Below, piece after piece: positions 22,750-34,699 of a DNA stretch of 64,000 bases (position 1 is the stretch's first letter; every line of letters begins with the position of its first letter). This stretch comes from Polytrichum commune (lineage: Eukaryota; Streptophyta; Polytrichopsida; Polytrichales; Polytrichaceae). The stretch spans positions 50,713,169-50,777,168 of the forward strand of contig OX485806.1 of the NCBI GenBank assembly GCA_950295325.1. Direction: 5' to 3'. Below the pieces are notes generated by a model that was not told the DNA's origin, searched no databases, and saw nothing but the letters and a program-made list of their open reading frames with translations. The translations under genes and the position numbers were made by a program.

Positions 22750-23735
22750 TTTATATACTTATTTTTCATAATTAAATTCAATAATTTATGTTTATTTGTT
22801 GATAATACAATATGTTGGATCTACCTTAGACATGAGTATTATTTTATTTTTTAAATGAGGGCATGATTACATCATATAGTTACATACATCCAAATGAATT
22901 GGATGAATTGAATTTCATATTTGGAACCCGTCAATATTTTAGAGCTTTAGTTGTTTTTCCCCTTATCATTTTTGCTTGCCATAATCATTATATAGTGGTC
23001 ATAAAGTGAGTTGTCATTTTTCATATGTATAGTTATCATGTATTGTTATCAGTTTTTACATGTATTGCAATACCAACCCCATTTTATGCTAGATCTTTAC
23101 AATCTCTCAATCTCAAGATCCGGCCTTCACGTTCAAAATTTGCCCTCCTTCCACTCACATTTTCATGCTTTATATCTAGCCCTTTTTTCTACCTTCATAG
23201 TCTAGATCTGCTCTTTTTCCACCTTCATATTCAACCCTATTTCCACCTTCATATTCAAGATCCGCATTTTTTCCACATCCACAATAAAGATCTGGTGCTT
23301 TCTCCACCTTGACACTCAAGATCCGGTCAATTTTCCACCCTCACACTCAAAATCCAAACCTTCTTCCAATAAGTGAAAAAAAATCGAAGACCAAAACTCA
23401 AAACTATATAGTGGGCGTGATGGGGTAGCTCAGGTTTTTGGTATTTTAGTGGCCAATTACAATTCCAAAAATGCCTACCCAACATTCTCATTCATATACC
23501 TTCACATACAAATCATTTATGTAATAGAATTTTATGAAAGCTTATAATTGACAAATATTAATATCTGTCTCTATATATTGTGCGGTCATAACCCTTTCCT
23601 CTTCCTCACACAGATTTTCCATGTCTCCATCTCTCCATTGAAAATCACACGTGTTTCCACTAGTATAAAGCCTATGGTTTCTACCATACCTCTATCACCC
23701 ATAAATTTTGCGACCTGAAACGGGTTTGTATTTGT
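22750..23735. other. intergenic DNA, pyrimidine-rich in part
   Basis: No gene was recognised. About 23090-23340 repeats a word like 'caagatccgcattttttcca' / 'ccaccttcatattcaagatc' every 35-50 bp (degenerate tandem repeat). The short frames there are a consequence of it. Confidence 0.5.
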
Positions 23736-23739
23736 CAGA

Positions 23740-24117
23740 ATAATGCTTATGAAGTGTCATGTGCTGCAAGGCCCCGAATCAATGATCCATCTTGTGATAG
23801 GGGTTCGAGATCCTCCATCTCTTACAACAAGTGGAAAATCATGTGGATTTTGTGGCCGAAACGTTGACCTCCGCTTCCTCATCCATGTCGAGCTCCCCGT
23901 CGGACTCGGAAACATTGCCATTCGCCTCTAACTCTTCCACATCCCATTTGGGGGATACGTCCACCTTAGCCGTAGTGGATGGTAGTGGCGCCTCCAAACC
24001 CTCCATGATCTCCCAAAGGTATTTGGTGGCCAACACCATCTCCAATTTGAACTTATAAAAATTGACGTTGTCGCCACCAAACTTATCAACCATCCTTCAC
24101 GTTCACTAAAAGCCATT
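23740..24117 (-). pseudogene. Ty1/copia gag-protease fragment
   Basis: The minus-strand reading begins near 24117 ('MAFSERE'), shifts frame, and continues 'VDKFGGDNVNFYKFKLEMVL' and 'ATKYLWEIMEGLEAPLPS', which is the copia Gag N-terminal pattern (K-F-x-G-x-N-F ... LW..L.G). Downstream, a segment at about 23755-23800 reads '...FGALQHMTLHKH', matching the protease W-I-x-D-S-G-A-x-x-H-M-T motif with the catalytic Asp lost. The gag zinc knuckle between them is deleted. No LTR was found. Confidence 0.75.
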
Positions 24118-24189
24118 TTATGAATTGAATGCAAACGCCCACTCACTCAATGTACTACAAAGGTTGAAGAATCCTCAATTGGATTAAGG

Positions 24190-25230
24190 TTTCACCTAAA
24201 TTACATGGAAATGATTCAAACAACTCACTTAAGGTTTTTTCACACATAAATCAACACCTTTACATTCCAAGTTGGTGCAAAACAATGCAAAACCTTCAAG
24301 AGAGTACACCTTAGATGCTTGGAACTCAAAACACCTCAAAACATTTGTGGAATATAAGAATCTTCCTAGTCAAAACCTTATCACACCCAATAGATACAAA
24401 ATCATTTAACAATCTTCAAGAAAACACAACTAAGCTATTTACAAATCAAAACACCTCAAAACACTCAAGGAATATAGGAATCTTATTAATCATCACCTTA
24501 TAATTCCTAATCAATGCAAAACAACTCAAAAACCTTTGAGAAAGCACATCCAAACCCCTTGGCAATCAAAAGAACTCAAAGCAATCACGAAATGTAGGAA
24601 ACACTCAAGTTAGCACCTACATCATCCGTTTTGGTGCAAAATCACTCCAAAAGACCTGAAAAAACAAACCTAAGTTTTTTCGCACTCAATTGTCCTCACA
24701 CCATTTCTAAAAGGTAGGAAACACTCAAATCTGCACCTACATCATCCATTTTGGTGCAAAAACACTCCAAAAAATCTCAAAGAGCAAATCTAAGCTCTTT
24801 GGCATTTGTGGTACTTTTGGGCACCCCCCTCCGAGGGAGCCTAGAAGTATTGCACAAGCCCTTTGGTGAGGGTGGCCTGCCTTGGCAGGTGCCCAAGCCG
24901 AACCTGAGTTTATGATATTTAATGGGTGTTTTGTGTTAGTGGAGGGATTTGATAATCACGTCGTATCCTTACGATAGGTTGTGCCTAGATTTTAAGTGCC
25001 TAGGATAATTATCAAGTTCCCTAATCTAATGCCTACTCTATCCTAGTCTACGCGCAGACGCACCAACCTTGGGATCAAGGCAACCTAATCTTAATAGATG
25101 ATTAGGGAATTTGAAAGTTAGGAAATACTAAATTAAACACCTAAATCATCCAATTTGATGCAAAATCACTCCAAAACACCTTAAAAAAATCCAAGTTTTT
25201 TCCCACTTACATATTCTCTAGCCACTCAAA
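24190..25230. repeat. tandem array of ~120-bp units
   Basis: The anchor word GGTGCAAAAC / GGTGCAAAAT and variants recurs at 24274, 24393, 24513, 24633 and 24753 (spacing 119-120). A sixth unit has its anchor at 25157, after an interruption. Units contain 'ctcaaaacacctcaaaacac' and 'aggaaacactcaa' words. No protein-coding interpretation is convincing. Confidence 0.8.
24807..25117. other. foreign ~284-310 bp segment interrupting the 120-bp array
   Basis: The spacing between the fifth and sixth anchors is 404 instead of 120 bp. The extra DNA (about 24807-25117) is GC-richer and unlike the array. It includes a short palindrome, CCTGCCTTGGCAGG, near 24880. No clear terminal inverted repeat or target duplication could be seen. 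Confidence 0.45.
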
Positions 25231-25649
25231 AACAGATTTGATGTATATTAATCCATTAAAAATGGAATGGAGTTTCCAAAAGCCCCAAGATTCCTCGAAG
25301 GTCCTCCACGTTGGTCCACTCTTCTAAGAATGCTCCAAGACGCTCCGAACGTGCTCCAAAGCTTCGAGACTCCACCAAAAACTCCAAATCTCTTCCAATC
25401 AGATCCGGCTCTCTCCATAGTTTTCCTAAGTCTATCTCCTGCTTCCAAAGCAAAGTGGCCCCATTACCTATTGGACCACAAGAGAGAAAAACAAAGAGAC
25501 ATACGTATGAAGGTGGTAGTCAGCACAAGTGTTAAAATACAATGGTTAGAAGGATTAGCTCCTCCGTTTAAGCCTTTATTTATATGTATAGGTTACAACC
25601 AACGTTGACAACCCATATGGGACAATGTCACCAATGCAACCTAACACTA
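25231..25649. other. stretch open in several frames, no gene recognised
   Basis: About 25265-25500 is stop-poor on both strands because of repeated 'ctccaa'-type words, not a recognisable domain. No start context, splice pattern or homology supports a gene. Confidence 0.4.
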
Positions 25650-25964
25650 AATTTGCAATACTAACGTGAGGGCATAGTTGCTTAGTATGATTCAGGTCGT
25701 TATAGTGTTGCTTTTGCAACACGATGATCAACTAAAGATTAGACTTTCATGAATGGAAGTCCATATCTAACCATCGGCTACCAATTGACGGAAGAATCCC
25801 GAATGCAAGTTTATGAGGTTGGTCCCCCACCTAGGGCTTGACGGTCCGTGGTAAGGAAGCTAGCCATTTGCATGAATAGAAAGCAAAGGGATAGTGCTCA
25901 TGACTCTTGCTAGGATTGAAAAACGGTCATAGTAAGTTAAAAGGAGCTAGCAAGGGTTGCGACA
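25650..25964 (+). repeat. family B LTR fragment (3' part)
   Basis: Matches the 3' part of the B LTRs at 37141-38097 and 38477-39463: 'gagggcatagttgcttag', 'acgatgatcaactaaagatt', 'gaagaatcccgaatgcaag' and the terminal 'caagggttgcgaca' at 25964. No primer site or internal region follows. The 5' part is missing. Confidence 0.75.
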
Positions 25965-27501
25965 CCCAATGACTATGCTACAACATGATATGGGAAAGTC
26001 ATACGACGCAACTTGAAAGCTCCTACCATTGATGATCGCAACAAATGGAAAAGTGCACTCCAAGTTCAAGCCCAAGTTCAAAATGTGACTTAGGTCCCTT
26101 ACCTCGGATTTGGTAGGGTATTTACCATAGATAGTGGTATATATCGTGGTAAAAAAATAAGCACGATACAATTAGCAATTTTTCCAATTATTTATATGTT
26201 GATTTCATTAACATGTTTGCTACAGCATTAGGTAAGGGGGGACACTGGGTTAACTGCACATATTTATATTATATATTTTGTATTGTTTTCAAAGTTCATT
26301 GTGAACATGATAATTACATTCATGCTCCTAGTTTGGGCTACAATGAAGTTGAGCATTTTATTGACCTTTCTGGTGTTGGGAACAATCGACCTTAGATTGT
26401 TTAATTATATAAATAAATGAGAAAGTTTTTTTTGACATTTTTTATTTTTATTTTATTCACATCAATGTTTTGAATGATTCACATTGTTATTTGACTCTCA
26501 TCATATATTTAAAATCCATGGTTATAGGATGAAGGTGGAGATCAAATAATTATAATTAACATAATTAATTTTGATATCAATCATATTGGTAATTTTAGGC
26601 TCACATATCGCTCACCACTCCCTGCTCACATGCTAGCATCGTTGGGCATGGTTATAACACCATTGTAGAACACATGGATCATCCATGCCAACATTCTATC
26701 CAACTAATCTTGCATGTTGACATGATGGTGGTTGATCCCACATCGCAACAAGTGGTTTGATGCTTTGATCGTGTAGGTGCAATTAAATGGGCATTTTGTT
26801 TTGAACTTTGTATTATATATATTGAAATGTTATTGGTCAATTGTCCGAATTGTATATTGTCAAGTGGGCTAGATGGCCAATTGCAAAGTTGATAGACTTG
26901 TCCCATCTAACAACCATGTGGTAGAAAAAAACTACCAAATTTTCAATTGTTGTAAATATCAACCATGAAGATAACAAGAAATTCTAACAACTAAATGCAC
27001 CCAAAACTCACACCTCATAAGAAGTTGAACAATTATTTCAAACATCTGTCAAAATGAAGAAACCATGAAATTATAATCAAGACCAAAGAGTTCCAATTGA
27101 AAAACATCAAATTGGAAAATATTTTAAAGGACCTGTAAATATTTGGAGTAAGATAAATCAAATAATAAATGAACCATTTCAAATTTGTCACAAACATGGA
27201 TACACAAAACCAAACAAACATCTGATGGAAAATTGAATAGAATAAAAATTATTTGTTGAATGTTTGTCAGCTAAATAAAGGCATAAACTACAAATAAACA
27301 TTTGAACCCATTGTTGATTGGAGATAATATGTAATACCCTTAGCCAACACTAATATGGAGCATTATTCATTTAGATGTCAAAACCAACATTTTTGAATAA
27401 CATTTGTGATCCCAAGCTCCATATGAAATCAATAGCTTATTGGTACTACAAAAATATTATGCACGTATCAAATTGCTATGTGAAAATCATTTTTAACTTG
27501 A
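25965..27501. other. AT-rich intergenic DNA
   Basis: No coding region, tRNA or element ends were recognised. The right border is the sharp end of the A5 LTR at 27502. Confidence 0.5.
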
Positions 27502-29271
27502 TGTCAGCCACAAACCCCCACCCCTGTGCGTCGTAGTCCGGGTGAAGGTCCGTAGCTCACATGAAGTCCCGCATTTTAATTAATTATTGGGATTTGAATC
27601 CGAACCAATTTATGACTTGGTTTAATGGACTTCCCTTTCTTTATTAATCAAACCAAAAGTGTTCATAAACACCTTAGTCACACGCCACACTAAAGTCACA
27701 CCCAAATCCAACGCTATTCTAAACTACTTTAGCCCACATTCACACATTCACACTACCCTTAATGTGGGTTTCACCACATGAGTTCTCATCATTTAATCAT
27801 GCTTATTGACTAGGTTTGAACCCCTGGCCTAAGGCCATGGTCAACCAACATGATCAATTCAATTCATTCTACTACCCTAATGAGTTGCCACCAATCCTAC
27901 AGGCGATGCATGGTCCCTGCACTAATATTCTCAATGTTGGCAGTCCTCTAGACTTCGGCCAGCAAGCTATGTCTCCGACCTCACAACATTGGTTCGGCCT
28001 AGAATGCAGGCTGCACCCCTCTCGCCCAGCGGCCACTTCATTTCATGGCTTCCCACCAGCCATGGTTGCTACAAGGTCTTATTGCGGCATTCATTCCCAG
28101 GTGCTGGGTGGAAGTCCCCTGTTTCCTCAACTGTCACCCAACCAACCAGGGGATTGCTAGCTTCTTGCGAAACCTAAGTCCCTTGTCAAGGCTGTCTCGT
28201 CTCTCAGTCCCCCGGGCAACCTCAGTCATCCCTGCATCTCATTCGCTCCCAGCACTCCTCGCAATTTATGCTTCCTCCCATGCCAAAATTCAGCAGCCTA
28301 CAATCATCTTGGTTGCAGCTCACTGCCACAGGTGCTTCTACTCCCTTACACCCAGCAATCAACACACTCAACCTCCGAGATCCAAGCTTCCCGGGCTGGA
28401 CCCACATGCTTCGCAACTGAATCCGGCTAATTCTGAGATCAATCTAATACTGTAGCCAGCCACTCTTGACAACTTGTCAAGCCGTAGTCATGCTCTCCCT
28501 TCAATCTTGACCCATTTCTAGCTAGCTGCCGCTTGAAGAGTGAATTCAATTGATGAAGCATTTCTGCCTGAATCCCCACAACCCAATCTCAGCTTGATAG
28601 CGTCTTGAACTGTTTCAGTTCCCTTCGCATCACTTCCACACTCGCATTTTCCCAACAATGTGTGACATCTTCCCAGCAGCCCAGTCCTCCTTCTTGCCTC
28701 CGGCTCCGAACCACCTTATCACACCTCCTCAACTCTTCCTGCCCGTTTCCTACCTTCTTGCTTCCCTTGCCGAAGAGGCTTCCAGAATGCTGGACCAACA
28801 ACTTTTATCCACCCGAACCGGCCACTGGCTACCCTGAACAGGGGCATCAAACTACCCCCTTCGGAGCGAAATTCCCACACACCTCCCAGCAGCTCTCTGC
28901 CTCTCACCTTCACCTGAAAATCCACACCCCCCGAGGACCAGAGGCTCTGCCTCCTTGCACCGCAGCCGTCATATCCTCAAAACCCCGGGAACACCCTTGA
29001 ATGGACAGTGAGGGTCCCAACTCGAACTCTAAAACTTTGAATTGACACCCATTGTCTCTAACTTCACCTTCTTCCCACTCGTGACATAGCTTTCTAAGCT
29101 AATGTTCGACTTCCCTTATTAACTCAAAAACCCAAGCCTAATGTAACTTTGATCTACACTAATAAACATCACCCTTTTTTATGTTTTAAAATTTGATTAA
29201 CAAATCCAAGACCAGATTGTAATGACTTTTAATGTTCAAGAACATGTGTGGGCACAATTTTTGGGCTCACA
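27502..29271 (-). repeat. 3' LTR of element A5
   Basis: On the minus strand it starts TGTGAGCCCAAAAATTGTGCC at 29271 and ends ...GGTGGGGGTTTGTGGCTGACA at 27502, giving 1770 bp. It follows the integrase tail. The 27502-27560 end signature (CACCCGGACTACGACGCAC on the minus strand) matches the other A LTRs. Confidence 0.9.
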
Positions 29272-30620
29272 TAATTAGCGACCATCGGGGGATGGATCCC
29301 GAATCTCTTGCTGCACAGGCAAGTAACCCCTCAAGCTCGGCATTCTTTGCACCGACTGCCCGCCATACGTGTTGGAAAGCTCTTCCCATTTCATGTCTCC
29401 AATTGCAAAGAGTTGTTTGCAAATGCCTCACACACAAGGTATGGTCCCAGCCATAGTGCATCAAACTTACCCGGAAAATCGAGTTTCCTAGCATCCTGAA
29501 TCATCACCATCATACATGGCCTCAATGCCCTCTTGTTGTGTCATTTGTCGAAGGTGATTTTCCTTCGCCTTTGGATGGCCTCAATATGTTGAGCTGCTCT
29601 CCTTCTCCTTTCATCGAGTTCTTCTAAGGTTGTCGATCGATTCCTCAAAGACTAACTATCTGTGAAACGCGATTGCACCGTAACTCGTAGTGACTCGACC
29701 TCGAATTCAATAGGTAGTGTTGCCTCCAATCCGTACACCAAGGACAATGGAGTTGTCTGTGTTGTTACCTTGAAGGTTGTGCGATACGCCCACAATGCCG
29801 TTGTTAACTTGACATTCCAATCCTTCTTCGAATCTAGCACTGTCTTGCGAAGGATGCTCACTAAGGTCCCGTTAACACGTTCCGTCTGACCATTGGTCTG
29901 CGGATGATAGGGTGTTGTCTTCCTATGGTCAATATTAAATCTAGCTGTCAAGTCTTGAAACATCTTATTCAAAAAGTGTATACCCCTATCGCTACCCAGA
30001 ATCTTGGAACACCCGAATTTTGAGATGATGTTTTCATACATGAATGTGGCGGCATTAGTGGTAGTATTCATTTTCACCGCCTTTGCTTCCGCCCACTTAG
30101 TCAAGTACTCGGTGACAACTATAATGTAAGCCATACCTTTAGAAGAATGGGAGTGAATCTCACCAACATAATCAATTCCCTATTTTTCAAAGGGAACTAG
30201 AGGTAAGGATATGTGAAGAGGCATCTTTATGCGGAGGTCATTCCTCGCATACCTTTGACAAACATTGCATTTTCTAACATACTCCTTAGCATCCTTGAAC
30301 AAGTCCGGCCAAAAGTAACATGCTCTAAGCACTTTTTGTCTAGTGAGCAATCCTGATAAATGTCCGCCACATGCACTATCATCGCAAGCTGCCAATACCG
30401 AGGGGGCCTCGATCTCCGACACTCATCGCCGTAAGATTCCATCCATTCCTTTCCGAAATAGCCTATGGCCTATCATTGTATAGTGCCGACTATTAACTCT
30501 AACATTTCTCCTTTCCTCTTTTGTTCGATCCCCAGTCAACTGTTGGGTTGTGAGGAACTCCACGATGCCCGAGTACCAATCCGCCCTAGCTGTCACCAAG
30601 AAAAGATTGTCGTCCACCGG
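29272..30620 (-). pseudogene. integrase (A5), broken
   Basis: The zinc module reads 'ACDDSACGGHLSGLLTRQKV' (the first His of the family's CHDSACGGH is Asp here) and 'RKCNVCQRYARNDLRIKMPL'. The core has 'SKFGCSKILGSDRGIHFL', 'HPQTNGQTERVNGTLVSILR' and 'ALWAYRTTFKVTTQTTPLSL'. The C-terminal part runs 'LEATLPIEFEVESLRVTV' and a degraded GPY region into the LTR. Stops separate at least four segments. Confidence 0.9.
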
Positions 30621-31170
30621 ACTGTCGCCCGCCTCATTAGACAACCTTGATAAATGGTCAGCTTGCAGGTGCATTCGACTAGGTTTACATTCAACCGTGT
30701 AGTTGAACTCCTCCAAGAGTAGCACCCATCTAGCCAACCTACCGCTCAACTCCGCCTCTTGACCAAGAACTTGATCGCCATATGATCAAAAAAGAAAACT
30801 ACCAGATTACACATAAGGTAATGGCGAAATTTCTTGACTTAGAAGACCATGGCCAAACACTCCCTCTCCATGGTGGAATAGTTTCTCTCTGCCGGTGTCA
30901 ACTGCCGGCTCGCATACGCTACGGGTTGATCCTTCTCATTTTCTCCCGTCGCTTGAGATAATGCACTACCTATAGCTACTGAGCTAGCATCACAAAACAC
31001 ATGAAAAGGTTTTTCCCAGTCCGGTGGCACTAACACCGGATAAGTGCTTAATTTATCCCTCAACTCCTCGAATGCCCTTTGGCAAGCCTCTGTCCACTCG
31101 AACCGACAATCCTTTCTAAACAACTGAGTAATGAGAACAACTATCTTGGAATAATTAAGAATCAACTCCC
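30621..31170 (-). pseudogene. RNase H (A5), broken
   Basis: Contains 'PDWEKPFHVFCDASSVAIGS' with the first catalytic Asp intact, 'QPVAYASRQLTPAERNYSTM', then after a frame break 'LSGRLARWVLLLEEFNYTVE' (in the segment ending at 30749) and 'SRMHLQADHLSRLSNEAG'. Confidence 0.9.
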
Positions 31171-31900
31171 TATATCAACGCACATGTCCTAACAACTTGG
31201 CTATTTCCCTAGCATTTGTGGGGGTGGCTAATCCATCTATTACAGCTATCTTCTCGGGGTCCGGCTCTCTTCTCTTCTCACTAACAACATAATCCAATAA
31301 TACTCCATTTTGAACACCCAAGAATGTTTTGTCCGGATTCAATGCGAGCTGCATCTTCCTACACCTAATCAAAGCCTCCCTAACACACTCTAAATGTGTA
31401 TTAGCACTTGACTGGGTGCTGAAATCATCGACGAACACAATCATAGACTTGTACAATAAGTCGGTAAAATGTACATGACCAACCTTTAGAATGTAGTCAG
31501 AGCATTACATAGACCAAAAGGCATGACAATCCAAACAAAGGTGCCCCAAGAAGTGGTGAAGGCCATCTTATGGATGTCTTCAAGAGCTATGGAAATTTGA
31601 TTGTAGCCCGCATACCCATTCATGAACGTGTACCTTGCATGACCATCTACCTCCTCTAGCAATAGTATGATGAATGGCAATGGGAAGTAATCTTTTTGAG
31701 TGCACGCATTCAACTTCCGATAATCGACACACACCCTTAACTTTCCATTCATTTTCTTCACCAACACCATTGGAGAATTCCATTCCGTAATCTCCACCGA
31801 CTTAATATACCCGGACTTCAATAGTTTCTCCAATTCTGCCTTAACCAACAATTGTAATTATGGGTTCATTCTTCTCTCCTTTTGCCTAATTGGCAAAATG
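31171..31900 (-). pseudogene. reverse transcriptase (A5), catalytic Asp pair intact
   Basis: Segments 31851-31486 and 31456-31175 hold 'NGKLRVCVDYRKLNACTQKD', 'YFPLPFIILLLEEVDGHARY', 'MPFGLCNALTTF' and 'VFVDDFSTQSSANTHLECVR' with the DD pair at 31424-31429. A frame break lies between the two. The thumb 'AVIDGLATPTNAREIAKLLG' ends the domain. Confidence 0.92.
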
Positions 31901-32634
31901 AGCACCCAGAATCAAATGAATGCGATGCTCCACCATCTTTCTAGGGATTCCCTTAAGCTCATCATACGACCAAGCAAAGGTGTCGCTAAATTCATCTACT
32001 AACTCATTATATTTCCTGATTTATTTCTTCGTCAACTTGGACCCCATTTTTATTTGTCTAACTTTTCCATTACTTGTTGGCACATCCACATACTTCCAAT
32101 CCACTTCCGACACGTGAGTTTCCTATACCAATCCGGGGGTGCCTTGGGATAATCCTTGACATCTTATCCAACCATTATGCCTGTCGACGTAGTCTTGAAG
32201 TACAAGGGTTCCTCCAACCTCGCAGCCTACACAATGGCCTCCTCATCTTGAGTCCCATCAACATGTACTAAACCAATGTCATTCTTTTCCACACCATCTA
32301 CCCAAGGTGTCAATCCCCCTAAAATCCATTCCTCCTCGGTGAGCACCTCACATGGCTCTAACAAGAAATATTCCTCATCCCTAGAACTAATAATATCATC
32401 GTTCAAATATGTCTGGTGAGACGTCACCATCACATCAAACTCCGACTCCGGATAATCCTTCAACCACTATCCATACTCTCCATCATCCCCATAATGATAG
32501 AAACTAAGACTTAAACCACCCGATCCTGAATCTATAACGTTCCAACGACCATCCGAGTAGACCACTCCTACCAATGCCTCACCATCATTATCATCTTCTT
32601 TGTCATCAACTTCATCCTCCGAGGATGAGGTGAT

Positions 32635-33309
32635 CTATTTTCTCACCCAACCACCTAATGACCCTATGGAAACTTTGACCCTATTGTCTTTAGGACCATA
32701 AGTAATGGAAGGCTTGGCTCCTCCCCACTCGACTATAGCATCCGACATCCTTAACCATGGCCTACCTAACAAGATGGGAAATGTATCCTTGTTGGAATAC
32801 ATCTTGATGACATGAAACGTGACCACATACTCTTCTCCTCCGGTGCTAATCCTACAATCCTTAATCATTCCCAAGAGCACGGTTGGAATTTGATTTGCCA
32901 TGTTGATGATGAACGGTAATGGACCCGTAAGAGTAAGACCCAACCTCTTCATGGTGTGCTCCGGCAAGATGTTTAGACCACTACCTCCATCCACTAACAC
33001 GTTCGGAACCACTTTGTCCACCACCACAACTTTAATTTCAATTGCCTTGACATCACGCCCTCCTCCTTGCAATTGAATTCTAGCGGCCACCCTAGTCTTC
33101 ACCTTTCTAGTCCTCCTATTCACCGGCATTCCTTCCTTGAGAGTCTTACGAGCCATGGGTGATATCTCCAACAACTGTCCAAAGGTAATGTCGACCTTAA
33201 GTGAGCTAAGATTGGTCCATAAATCGTAGCCACTTAACTTCTTCACCTTTGCATCACCAACACCATCAAATTCATCCAAAGGAATTCCCTGTCTCTCCCA
33301 TTCTCCCAT
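32635..33309 (-). pseudogene. aspartic protease (A5), 224-codon open segment
   Basis: The longest open segment of this element. After a basic linker ('NRRTRKVKTRVAARIQLQ') it reads 'NVLVDGGSGLNILPEHTMKR' (active site DGGS at 32980-32991) and 'FPILLGRPWLRMSDAIVEWG'. No damage is seen in the catalytic strand. The upstream part 'MGEWERQGIPLDEFDGVGDA' is shared with A1 (about 760-830). Confidence 0.88.
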
Positions 33310-33354
33310 CTCACTACCCTCTAAATCATGAATGACATTAGGCCTCTCCCTATC

Positions 33355-34506
33355 TTAGAGGATCACATTCTCCCTCTCTAGTGCCTCAGTGATTCTTCTA
33401 GCTGTCCTAGCTGCCTTTTCTAAATTTAACAATTGGGGAGCCTCTCCCGAAGAATCCTCCTCCTGTGGCTCCACTTCTTCCTCTTGTGAAAGACTTCCTC
33501 TCATAGTCCTAGTGGTGACCGCCAATGCCGGTGCCTCATGAGTGACCTCATCATCTAAACTCCTCAACTCGTAGGTGATAGCATTGGTGTGTAGAGGCCA
33601 TTGACTTTGTTCCTCGCCAACACCCATTTGAAAAGGAATGGACTCATCATGGTGTGACTCCACTACACCCTCCGTGAACCTGATATTCTGAGAATTGGAC
33701 GGACCCGGATCCATGGGTAAAACTTGCCTCCTATTGTTGAAATTCTGTGGGACTCCTTGCCTATTCTGAATGGGAATGTATTCATTCGTCGTTTGCAATC
33801 CCGTCGGAGGATGAAAAGTTTGTCTTGCATTCCCATGGTCATATTACAAGTTTGGTGGTCTAAGCTCGTTTGGTGGTTCACCTTGTGGCCTACCTCCCCT
33901 CATGTTGTTTCTTGCTTGTTGTTGTGGGTTGGCCACCGGGTTGGGCATGCTAATGATCTTATCCGGTTGACGACACTCATCCGAAGGATGGTTTCCCCCA
34001 CAATTGCTACAACCATAACCTTGTCCCTCGGACCAACATTGACCTTGTGCATGTCATCTTCAACAAAAAAAATGGAACTCCTTCCTCGCCACATTTTAAC
34101 CACCTTGTCCTCTAGGAGGAGGTCCTCTATTGTTACCCTGTCCATACTGAATTTGCCCTTGATCCCTTTGATTTTATGGAGGTGGACCACCGTTTATTCT
34201 TTGATCCCGGTTTTGTCCATTCCTACAAAACTGACGAGTGTGACCCGGTTGGCCACACTCAACACACCACAATCCCGAGGCATGCCTGCCTGACTCAACC
34301 TGAGGAGGAGGACCAGGTTGTTGGCTCATAACCATCAATGACATCTGATCCGTAAGACTTTGCATTTGCTTAATCATGGCCTCTTGAAACCCCAACTGAC
34401 TAGCATCCAACCTCTTCTCCACTTCCTCTAGGTAAAGATCTACTCCAGGGGCTGGTAATGCTAAGAGTGGTGTCGGTTCTCTAACCGTTAAAGGACGGAG
34501 ATACAT
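33355..34506 (-). pseudogene. gag C-terminal half (A5) with two zinc knuckles
   Basis: The segment 34506-34174 has a coiled-coil-like stretch ('LEEVEKRLDASQLGFQEAMI') and a canonical knuckle 'CVECGQPGHTRQFC' (34225-34266, C-x2-C-x4-H-x4-C). A second knuckle at 33973-34011 reads 'CSNCGGNHPSDEC' with a shortened C-x2-C-x3-H spacing. The segment 33798-33355 holds the Glu-rich linker. Stops sit between the knuckles in the same places as in A1. Confidence 0.85.
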
Positions 34507-34699
34507 CCAAAATTAAAACAAATTTGGCAAAATTTTACATTTAGGAACAATAATTTGAATTCTTGAGCCATGCGAGCCTTGAGCCTCCAAATCACACTTG
34601 TGAACTTTGAATCTCAATCCGACATAATCACTGGTAAATATTAGCCACAAGATTTGGATGGTGTTTATTGCTTGGAATTCTTCATGTCTATTTAGCGCG

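Larger units (their letters stand above)
27502..34506 (-). mobile_element. Ty3/gypsy element A5, most complete family A copy
   Basis: On the minus strand: gag with two zinc knuckles (34506-33355), protease (33309-32635), RT (to about 31171), RNase H, integrase and 3' LTR (29271-27502). The 5' LTR and gag N-terminus are missing at the junction with element B near 34506. Frames are broken about every 0.3-0.7 kb, but most catalytic residues remain, so this copy is the best guide to the family's layout. Confidence 0.94.

Noticed and set aside
23780-23830. tRNA-like T-arm (GGTTCGAGATCC)
   Set aside because: No matching acceptor, D or anticodon arms around it. It falls within the copia protease fragment.
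28000-29000. 131-136 codon open frames on the plus strand
   Set aside because: They are antisense to the A5 LTR (27502-29271) and are Ser/Pro-rich because of the LTR's base composition. No recognised domain.
33724-34293. 189-codon plus-strand open frame
   Set aside because: It is the antisense shadow of the A5 gag region, whose zinc knuckles are readable on the minus strand.
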